Shown here one piece after another: positions 5,120 to 11,115 of a DNA stretch of 11,115 bases; within the stretch, counting starts at the first letter, position 1, and each line of letters opens with the position of its first letter. Under the pieces are notes generated by a model that had not been told where the DNA came from, did not search any database, and saw only the letters and a list, made by a program, of their open reading frames with translations. Source of the stretch: Actinomycetota bacterium (GTDB lineage: Bacteria > Actinomycetota > Actinomycetes > Nanopelagicales > Nanopelagicaceae); contig WLHW01000041.1 in NCBI GenBank assembly GCA_009702525.1, positions 1 through 11,115 on the forward strand, given 5' to 3'. A program made the position numbers and the translations under genes.

Positions 5120-7276
5120 GTGAACCTGAAACCTGAGAGTAAGCGCCGCCGCCCTTTTGTAACCGCTTTACTGGTGATATTTATATGGTTTGGAGCCAGT
5201 GGTGTTTTCGGGCCATTGTTCGGCTCCCTCTCAACAGTGCAGGAAAACGATAATTCGGCATTTTTGCCACAGAACGCCGAATCAACTCAGGCTTCAAAGA
5301 TTATTTCGACATTTTCATCCGACCAAACCCAGACGATTCCAACGTTGGTTCTATATCTGGGCGATATCGATGAGACCAAAATTGCTGGTCTCAATGCTCA
5401 TTTAGCGACGTTGGGATCTACGCCCATCTCTGGCACCACTATCGCAATCTCAAAATATTTAATTCCAGGGCAAGCAATTTTCGCATTCCCTTCGCAAGAT
5501 AAAAAGGCTCTCCTCGTTAATCTTCCGTTGACCTCTGAATCAGCCGTTGATTCATTGCCAAATAAAAAACCAGTTCTGCCAGAAATTATTAAAACGTTGC
5601 GTGAAGATTCAACAACATATGCCACAGCACATGGACTCACTGCAAATGTTACGGGCGTCGGTGCATTATTAGGAGATCTATTTGGTGCCTTCGGTGGAAT
5701 TGACTCTTCCTTATTATTAACAACGTTAGGCGTCGTTGCCTTTATTTTAATTATTGTTTACCGTTCACCAGTTTTATGGATTCTGCCGCTCTTCTCATCG
5801 GTGATAGCGCTCTCAACTGCAGGTGGAATTGTTTACTTATTGGCTAAAAATAATGCAATCGATTTAAGTGGTCAGTCGCAAGGAATTCTCTCAGTTCTTG
5901 TATTGGGTGCTGCCACGGATTACGCACTCTTGCTCATTTCACGATATCGGGAAGAGCTCCATCATTACGAGTCTCGATTTGATGCCATGAAAGCTTCCTA
6001 TAAAGGCGTCTTTGAGCCAATTCTCGCCTCTGGTTTTACCGTGATAGTCAGTCTTTTGGTTCTACTTCTAAGTGAGTTATCAAATAATCGTGGTCTAGGT
6101 CCCGTCGGCGCTATTGGTATAGCCGCATCGATGTTGACGATTCTCACTCTTCTTCCCGCCCTGTTAGTTGCATTCGGCCGTTGGATTTTTTGGCCACGAA
6201 TTCCACGCTTTGATGATGTGAACTCCCAACTAGACGGCGTGTGGGCAAAGATCGGCGCTGGAGTAGAAAAGCGCCCTCGCAAACTATGGATCATCACATC
6301 AGTCTTATTAGTTGTCTTAGCTGGATTTTCAACCACCTTAAATGCTAAAGGCCTTTCAACTGTCGATGCCTTTACAAAAAAACAGGATTCAGTCATTGGT
6401 TTAGATCTCTTGGGCCAACATTTCCCAGGGGGAGCGGGTCAACCTACTGAGGTTGTCGTAAAGAGTGAGTCTGCCGATGCAGTAACCAAAGCGCTTGGGA
6501 GCGTAGTTGGTGTTGCATCAGTTGAACCCATGCGAACTGGACCAGTGATTCCAGGCCAGCCAGTGCCTTACGTTAAAGTTTTAAACGGTCAGATGATTTT
6601 GAATGCAACGCTTAGCATGAATCCAGATTCGACTGAGGCGCGAGATGTGATTCCTAAATTAAGGGCAGTCGTGCATGCAATAGACCCGACAATTTTAGTC
6701 GGCGGATCTACTGCTGTTGCATTTGATACCGATGTTGCCGCCGATCACGATAATAAGACAATTATCCCTATCGTCTTACTATTAATTACGATAATTTTAG
6801 GTTTCCTATTGCGCAGTATCCTCTCCGCTCTACTTCTTTTGTCGACTGTAGTTCTGTCTTATTTTGCAACTTTGGGTGCGTGCCAACTTGTATTTGAACA
6901 TATCTTCCACTTCAAGGGCGCAGATACTTCCTTCCCACTCTTTGCTTTCATCTTCTTGGTAGCCCTTGGTATCGACTACAACATTTTCCTTATGACACGT
7001 GTTCGAGAAGAAAGTGCAAAAATCGGTACTAGAGCCGGCGTGATTAAGGGACTTACTGTTACAGGTGGCGTCATTACCTCGGCGGGCATAGTCCTTGCAT
7101 CTACGTTCGGTGTTCTTGGAATTCTTCCGCTGGTCTTCTTGGCAGAGCTTGGCTTCGCCGTTGCATTTGGTGTTCTGCTTGACACCTTGATTGTTCGCAC
7201 AATCTTGGTCCCGGCTTTGTCCTATGACATTGGAAGCAAAATTTGGTGGCCATCTAAGTTGCAAAACAACACATGA
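5120..7276 (+). CDS. MMPL family transporter (RND superfamily)
   Basis: A 718-residue inner-membrane protein of the MMPL family, proton-driven exporters mostly of lipids and other hydrophobic compounds. Layout: a positively charged N-terminus (KRRR) and first helix (about 12-35), an extracytoplasmic domain (about 40-190), a cluster of helices (about 195-355), a cytoplasmic linker, another helix (about 389-407), a second external domain (about 410-545), and a final helix cluster (about 547-705). Each half carries the proton-relay Asp-Tyr pair of the family: D267-Y268 in ATDYALLLISRYREE and D619-Y620 in GIDYNIFLMTRVREE. The length fits the compact MMPL type without a long C-terminal tail. The GTG start at 5120 is the first in frame after a stop at 5102 and has GAAAGG 11 bases upstream. 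It is first in a three-gene operon; its TGA overlaps the next ATG (ATGA). Substrate unknown. Confidence 0.95.
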   Translation: MNLKPESKRRRPFVTALLVIFIWFGASGVFGPLFGSLSTVQENDNSAFLPQNAESTQASKIISTFSSDQTQTIPTLVLYLGDIDETKIAGLNAHLATLGSTPISGTTIAISKYLIPGQAIFAFPSQDKKALLVNLPLTSESAVDSLPNKKPVLPEIIKTLREDSTTYATAHGLTANVTGVGALLGDLFGAFGGIDSSLLLTTLGVVAFILIIVYRSPVLWILPLFSSVIALSTAGGIVYLLAKNNAIDLSGQSQGILSVLVLGAATDYALLLISRYREELHHYESRFDAMKASYKGVFEPILASGFTVIVSLLVLLLSELSNNRGLGPVGAIGIAASMLTILTLLPALLVAFGRWIFWPRIPRFDDVNSQLDGVWAKIGAGVEKRPRKLWIITSVLLVVLAGFSTTLNAKGLSTVDAFTKKQDSVIGLDLLGQHFPGGAGQPTEVVVKSESADAVTKALGSVVGVASVEPMRTGPVIPGQPVPYVKVLNGQMILNATLSMNPDSTEARDVIPKLRAVVHAIDPTILVGGSTAVAFDTDVAADHDNKTIIPIVLLLITIILGFLLRSILSALLLLSTVVLSYFATLGACQLVFEHIFHFKGADTSFPLFAFIFLVALGIDYNIFLMTRVREESAKIGTRAGVIKGLTVTGGVITSAGIVLASTFGVLGILPLVFLAELGFAVAFGVLLDTLIVRTILVPALSYDIGSKIWWPSKLQNNT

Positions 7277-8289
7277 CGCTTCGGGTTGGAATCGCTGGCT
7301 ATGGAATGGCAGGAAGGTTAATTCATGCCCCCTTGCTGCGAGGCTGTGGATATGACGTTGTAGCGATTCAAACCACGAATGCTGAACGCGTCGCATCGGC
7401 ATTGCAGGATTTTCCGAACGTTTCGATATGCGCAACAGTGGAAGAGATGTTCGCTGTAAAGCTGGATCTCCTCGTCGTAGCTTCAGCCAATATTGTGCAC
7501 GCAGAGCAGGCTTTTGCCGCAATCGCTGCAGGGGTTCCGGTTGTCATCGATAAACCGATGGGTCGCACGTACGCCGAGACGGCATCAATCATTCAAGCTG
7601 GCGAAGATGCACATGTCCCGGTTTGTTGTTTCTTTAATCGTCGCTGGGACAGCGATGCGCTGACAATTAAGCGTGTACTGAAATCTGGAACGCTAGGAAC
7701 GATTCATCGTATGGAATCACGCTTTGAAAGATTCCGTCCAGAGATTAACCCTTTGTCGTGGCGAGAAAATATGAGTGCCATCGATGGCGGTGGTCAGCTG
7801 CTTGACCTGCAACCACATTTGATTTCTTCAGCCCTGGATTTCTTTGGTGAAGGCACACTGGTGTCTTCATCGGTGCGCTCTTTGAGAGGGGCAGCCGATG
7901 ATGACTCAGTTCTGGTTGTGCAGCATAAAAGCGGAGTGATGTCCTATCTTTCGGCAAGTGCGGTAGTTGGTTCTCCTGGCCCACGAGTGCGCATTCTTGG
8001 AAGTAATGGCGCTTTAATGATTAATGATTTAGATCCGCAGGAACACTTATTGCGTGCAGGAAAAATTCCACATAATGGTGCTTGGGATGTCTCAACTGCT
8101 TCACCTGCCTTTATTCATCGTGGTGATGTGATTGAAGAGATCCCTGCAGAAAATGGGAACTACGCAGTTTTTTACAGAGAAGTAGAAGGGGCTATCAAAG
8201 GCCTCAACCCATGGCCAGTAGATAATAAAGACACCTTGATGGTTTCCTCAATTATCGACCAGGCACGTGCGAGTTCAGTCCATGGCTAA
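7273..8289 (+). CDS. Gfo/Idh/MocA family oxidoreductase, YdgJ/IolW-like
   Basis: A 338-residue NAD(P)-dependent dehydrogenase. The N-terminal Rossmann fold has VGIAGYGMAG (5-14). The substrate domain carries FNRRWDSDALTIKRVL (121-136), FERFRP (151-156) and the catalytic-site block GGGQLLDLQPHLISS (172-186; D178 and H182). These segments resemble E. coli YdgJ and B. subtilis IolW, which act on scyllo-inositol or related polyols. The usual EKP motif is DKP here (D93, K94), keeping the catalytic lysine. The ATG at 7273 overlaps the MMPL stop by four bases, and the FAD oxidoreductase starts inside this gene's last codons, so the three are surely co-transcribed. The true substrate is open: the family has diverse sugar and polyol substrates, and biliverdin reductase is also a member. 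Confidence 0.88.
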   Translation: MTLRVGIAGYGMAGRLIHAPLLRGCGYDVVAIQTTNAERVASALQDFPNVSICATVEEMFAVKLDLLVVASANIVHAEQAFAAIAAGVPVVIDKPMGRTYAETASIIQAGEDAHVPVCCFFNRRWDSDALTIKRVLKSGTLGTIHRMESRFERFRPEINPLSWRENMSAIDGGGQLLDLQPHLISSALDFFGEGTLVSSSVRSLRGAADDDSVLVVQHKSGVMSYLSASAVVGSPGPRVRILGSNGALMINDLDPQEHLLRAGKIPHNGAWDVSTASPAFIHRGDVIEEIPAENGNYAVFYREVEGAIKGLNPWPVDNKDTLMVSSIIDQARASSVHG

Positions 8290-9445
8290 GACGGCTGATG
8301 TAGTTGTTATTGGCGGCGGGCTGGCAGGTTTAAGTGCAACATTGGAATTACAGAACCAAGGAGCCGATGTAGTCCTTCTAGAAGCCAGCGATAGAACTGG
8401 CGGACGAGTTGCAAGTGATTATATTGATGGATTTATTTGTGATCGTGGCTTTCAACTAATCAACTCTCGCTATCCGTCTTTGGTTGAACTCAATGTGTTA
8501 GATGAGATTGATTTTGTTCTAGCACCACGGGCAATAGAAGTCTCACTTGGAACATCGCGCCGTGTAGCCGGAGATCCACGACAAGCTCCGTTGTCGGCTT
8601 TGGACAAAGCGACCGGTACGATTCCAGAGAAATTAGCTTTGTTGCGATTTCTACTTTTTTCAGCCCCTAAAGCGCCGACTATTGGCGCAGCTCTTAGTCG
8701 CTTAGGTACAACGTATCGCCATGTTTTGCGTCCTTTTTTGACTGGAGTATTTCTTTGTGACCCAGAGTTAGTGGATTTTGACTATGGAATTCTGATCATA
8801 AAATCATTTGTAAACGGTGCCCCGGGTGTTCCGCGTCTTGGAGTTGGCCGACTTCCGGAAGCACTCACTCAACGAATACACAATATGAATCTACACACGC
8901 GCGTCGAAAGAATTAGTGGCCTTCAGATTGAGACATCAACTGGTGTTATCACTGCCAAAAAGATTATTGTCGCCACAGATACAACGACTGCAGCTCAGTT
9001 GCTAGATTTCCCTGCAGCAGTGACGATGGCCGGTTGTATTACCTGGTATCACGCCACCGCAAATAATCCATCGGGAACCGGTCGCCTAGTTATAGATGGC
9101 CAAAATCGTGGGCCAGTCTTAAATAGCGTTGTCATGTCAGATATCTCAATGAGCTATTCCAATTCGGAGATGAGCTTAGTTTCTTCTACATCTGGACTAG
9201 GCATCACTGAATCCGATGTTCGAAGGCATTTAGCTCTTATGTGGGGATGTGACACGCGCGAATGGGAATTAGTTTCAAAGTATGAAATCGCATCGGCACT
9301 ACCTATCCATGTTCCAGGTAAAGCACTTTCTCAGCCTATGAAAATTAGCGAGAATATTTTTGTAGCAGGGGATCACCGCAGTGTTCCATCACAGCAAGGA
9401 GCGTTATTTTCTGGAAAGTTAGCAGCGCAGCTACTCTTGAACTAA
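8282..9445 (+). CDS. FAD-dependent amine oxidase / phytoene-desaturase-like oxidoreductase
   Basis: A 387-residue flavoprotein of the broad amine oxidase and phytoene desaturase superfamily. The N-terminus has the dinucleotide-binding motif GGGLAG (11-16), the acidic ribose-binding E34 and the RTGGRV motif (38-43). The next block, GFICDRGFQLINSRYP (50-65), is typical of phytoene-dehydrogenase-like proteins. The C-terminus NIFVAGDHRSVPSQQGALFSGKLAA is the second FAD-contact region. I choose the ATG at 8282, giving an 8-base overlap with the preceding gene and a Rossmann motif near the N-terminus. A GTG at 8267 in the same frame would add five residues. The product is shorter than carotenoid desaturases (about 490-550 residues), and no crtB or crtE is nearby, so a carotenoid role is not supported. 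The gene ends 15 bases inside the opposite-strand SDR gene. Substrate unknown. Confidence 0.88.
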   Translation: MAKTADVVVIGGGLAGLSATLELQNQGADVVLLEASDRTGGRVASDYIDGFICDRGFQLINSRYPSLVELNVLDEIDFVLAPRAIEVSLGTSRRVAGDPRQAPLSALDKATGTIPEKLALLRFLLFSAPKAPTIGAALSRLGTTYRHVLRPFLTGVFLCDPELVDFDYGILIIKSFVNGAPGVPRLGVGRLPEALTQRIHNMNLHTRVERISGLQIETSTGVITAKKIIVATDTTTAAQLLDFPAAVTMAGCITWYHATANNPSGTGRLVIDGQNRGPVLNSVVMSDISMSYSNSEMSLVSSTSGLGITESDVRRHLALMWGCDTREWELVSKYEIASALPIHVPGKALSQPMKISENIFVAGDHRSVPSQQGALFSGKLAAQLLLN

Positions 9446-10321
9446 AGCCGTAAGAGCTTCAGTGATGTGTGGATAGTTCCACGTAAATTTTGCATCGTGT
9501 AAAGCTTGCGGAATTACTCGCTTTGAACCTAAAACCTCAGATGAAAAGCCGCCAAGCGCGATCTTCAACGCAATCGCTGGCGCTGGGAAAACTGCTGGTC
9601 GATGAAGTGCGCGGGCAAGTGCGGCAGTGAACTCTTGATTTGTAACAGGGTTAGGAGAGGTTAAGTTAATTGGTCCAGAGATTTTTTCGACGAGTGCAAA
9701 ATCAATTGCTCGAACAACGTCATGAAGTGTGATCCACGACCACCATTGTTTGCCATTGCCAAGTTTTCCACCAAAGCCCAAGCGAAAAAGTGGCAGCATT
9801 TTTCCGAGTGCCCCGCCAGTTGGGTCTAGTACGAGTCCGGTACGAAGTTTCACTGTGCGCACATCACCTGCTAAATCCGCAGCAGCTTCCCATTCGCGAC
9901 AAATAGTTGCCAAGAAGTCATCTCCAACACGATCACTTTCAATAACTGCGCGATTTCCACTTTCGCCATACCAGCCAATTGCACTTGCTGAGATAAATAC
10001 TTGAGGTTTAACGCTTGCCACCGCATTAGCAATTGTGGTTGTACCTAATAATCTGGAGTTTAGAATCTCACTTTTGTATTTCTTCGTCCACCGCTTATCG
10101 CCAACACCTGCGCCAGCTAAGTGAATAACTGCGTCCACGCCTTCTAAGGCAGAGAGATCAACGAAACCAGTCTGCGGATCCCAAGCAATTTCATCAGCGG
10201 CGATAGGTGTGCGTCGGACTAGTCGTTGAACTGTATGACCTTCACTCTTTAAGTGACCTACGAGAGCCGAACCAATAAGGCCGGATGATCCTGTAATCGC
10301 GATTCGTTGAGGAACTCTCAT
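9431..10321 (-). CDS. TIGR01777 family SDR (sugar epimerase-like, YfcH/Rv2216-like)
   Basis: A 296-residue extended short-chain dehydrogenase of the TIGR01777 group, NAD(P)-binding proteins usually annotated as epimerases or as cell-division-inhibitor SulA homologues; their true reaction is not known. The Rossmann motif TGSSGLIG is at 10-17 and VIHLAGAGVGDKRW at 65-78. The family's SASAIGWYG is at 111-119, with a Tyr but not the classical YxxxK lysine. A C-terminal DUF1731 region (about 245-293) has EVLGSKRVIP and a final WNYP-ALTAL segment. The ATG at 10321-10319 lies six bases after the sucB-like stop, so the two genes form an operon, as dlaT and Rv2216 do in M. tuberculosis. Its 3' end overlaps the convergent FAD oxidoreductase gene by 15 bases. 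Confidence 0.92.
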   Translation of the reverse strand: MRVPQRIAITGSSGLIGSALVGHLKSEGHTVQRLVRRTPIAADEIAWDPQTGFVDLSALEGVDAVIHLAGAGVGDKRWTKKYKSEILNSRLLGTTTIANAVASVKPQVFISASAIGWYGESGNRAVIESDRVGDDFLATICREWEAAADLAGDVRTVKLRTGLVLDPTGGALGKMLPLFRLGFGGKLGNGKQWWSWITLHDVVRAIDFALVEKISGPINLTSPNPVTNQEFTAALARALHRPAVFPAPAIALKIALGGFSSEVLGSKRVIPQALHDAKFTWNYPHITEALTALVQE

Positions 10322-10327
10322 AGCTGC

Positions 10328-11115
10328 TTAGAGACCTAAATCCGATTCGAACGCTCCACCTTCTAGGCGTTCTTTGAGTGTAACTAGGAAGCGCGCAGCA
10401 TCGGCGCCATCAACAACACGGTGATCATAAGAGAGTGCTAAATAGACCATGGATCTAATTGCAATTGTTTCTCCGCCATCTTCACCACGAACGACCATTG
10501 GGCGCTTAACGACTGCACCAAGACCAAGTATCGCAACTTGAGGCTGATTAATAATCGGTGTATCAAATAATGCGCCGCGACTTCCAGTATTTGTCAGCGT
10601 GAAAGTTCCACCACCTAGTTCATCAGGTGTGACTTTATTTTCACGGGTACGAGCAGCAAGATCAGAGATCTTTCGAGCAATGCCACCCATGTTCAAATCA
10701 CCTGCATTAGAAATAACTGGAACCAAAAGTCCACGCTCTGTATCAACGGCGATACCTAAATGCTCTGTACCGTGATATGTGATCTGATCGCCTTCAACGG
10801 AGGAGTTCAAGACAGGATGTTGTTTGAGGGCTTCACATATCGAAACTGCAAAGAATGGCAAGAATGAGAGTTTGACGCCTTCACGTTCTTCAAAAGTCGC
10901 TTTCGCACGATCGCGCAGACGAGCAATCTTGGTGACATCAACTTCTACAACGGTAGTTAATTGTGCACTTACTTGAAGAGACTCAACCATGCGTGCGGCA
11001 ATAACTTTGCGCAGACGCGACATTGTCACAGTGGTTCCACGCAGCGGAGAAACGGCAACAGGTGCGGCGCTCCGTTGTGCAGGGGCTGCTGCTGCAACTG
11101 GCGCTGATGAAACAA
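10328..11115 (-). CDS. sucB: 2-oxoacid dehydrogenase E2 (dihydrolipoamide acyltransferase), partial at right edge
   Basis: This is the C-terminal part of the E2 core subunit of the pyruvate or 2-oxoglutarate dehydrogenase complex, which passes the acyl group from lipoamide to CoA. About 262 residues are visible. An Ala/Pro-rich linker lies at the edge (11036-11115), then the start of the catalytic domain (RGTTVTMSRLRKVIAARM), GGGTFTLTNTGSRGALFDTP, PQVAILGLGAV, and the active-site YDHRVVDGADAARFL with catalytic His and Asp, 31 and 27 residues from the end. The frame stays open to the edge, so the GTG at 11029 is internal and the lipoyl and subunit-binding domains lie outside the window. In actinobacteria one E2 can serve both complexes, so sucB versus dlaT cannot be settled here. 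The lipoyl domain would be the target of LipB and LipA encoded at 3460-5045. Confidence 0.93.
   Translation of the reverse strand, partial: VSSAPVAAAAPAQRSAAPVAVSPLRGTTVTMSRLRKVIAARMVESLQVSAQLTTVVEVDVTKIARLRDRAKATFEEREGVKLSFLPFFAVSICEALKQHPVLNSSVEGDQITYHGTEHLGIAVDTERGLLVPVISNAGDLNMGGIARKISDLAARTRENKVTPDELGGGTFTLTNTGSRGALFDTPIINQPQVAILGLGAVVKRPMVVRGEDGGETIAIRSMVYLALSYDHRVVDGADAARFLVTLKERLEGGAFESDLGL

Noticed and set aside
6830..7522. 230-codon minus-strand open frame spanning the end of the MMPL gene and the start of the dehydrogenase gene
   Set aside because: It is antisense to two clear genes and has an odd composition rich in Gln, Arg, Cys and Ser with no recognisable domain. It is a shadow frame.
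8267..8284. GTG at 8267 as start of the FAD oxidoreductase
   Set aside because: The ATG at 8282 puts the FAD-binding motif at the usual distance from the N-terminus and gives a shorter overlap with the upstream gene. The GTG remains possible.
8282..9445. Carotenoid biosynthesis reading of the phytoene-desaturase-like gene
   Set aside because: The product is too short for a typical CrtI, and no crtB, crtE, crtY or rhodopsin gene lies in the window.
1..11115. Signs of a mobile element, defence system, CRISPR array or tRNA-linked island
   Set aside because: No transposase, integrase, direct repeats of array type, tRNA-like fold or attachment duplication was seen on either strand.

Overview
The window reads as a stretch of chromosome from a low-GC, streamlined actinobacterium. 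LipA, LipB, the DUF4191 protein and the TIGR01777-type epimerase all resemble mycobacterial and streptomycete proteins. The DNA, however, is AT-richer than in those groups (judged by eye, not counted), and genes abut or overlap almost everywhere. That combination suggests a freshwater acI-type lineage (Ca. Nanopelagicales), which is an inference. I see no rRNA, tRNA, CRISPR, insertion sequence or phage gene, and no stretch over 300 bases lacks a gene.

Layout from left to right. (1) The left edge carries, on the minus strand, the first 23 codons of what looks like a short NhaA-type Na+/H+ antiporter. A terminator hairpin separates it from glnA (minus), a type I glutamine synthetase. (2) A 154-base divergent intergenic region holds an inverted repeat in the glnA leader and a phased array resembling GlnR half-sites. 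It separates glnA from a small RDD-family membrane protein on the plus strand. (3) The RDD gene meets, tail to tail with shared stop-codon bases, a tightly packed minus-strand operon: lipB, lipA, a PlsC-type acyltransferase and a DUF4191 membrane protein. (4) A 74-base divergent region with a 17-bp palindrome beside a good -10 box starts a plus-strand operon. It encodes an MMPL transporter, a YdgJ/IolW-like Gfo/Idh/MocA dehydrogenase and a phytoene-desaturase-like FAD oxidoreductase, with overlapping genes. (5) That operon converges, with a 15-base overlap, on a minus-strand pair at the right edge: the catalytic half of a 2-oxoacid dehydrogenase E2 (sucB-like) followed by a TIGR01777 sugar-epimerase-like SDR.

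How the genes fit together. E2 is the protein lipoylated by LipB and LipA, so the two minus-strand operons form one lipoate and central-carbon neighbourhood. From memory, M. tuberculosis has the order dlaT, Rv2216 (the SDR), lipB, lipA, Rv2219 (DUF4191), Rv2219A (RDD), glnA1. The window keeps that order, with three differences: an acyltransferase sits between lipA and DUF4191, the RDD gene is inverted, and the MMPL/dehydrogenase/FAD operon is inserted in the opposite orientation between the SDR and lipB. That inserted operon, with its palindromic promoter, is the most accessory-looking and least understood part of the window. No clearly new defence or mobile system is visible.
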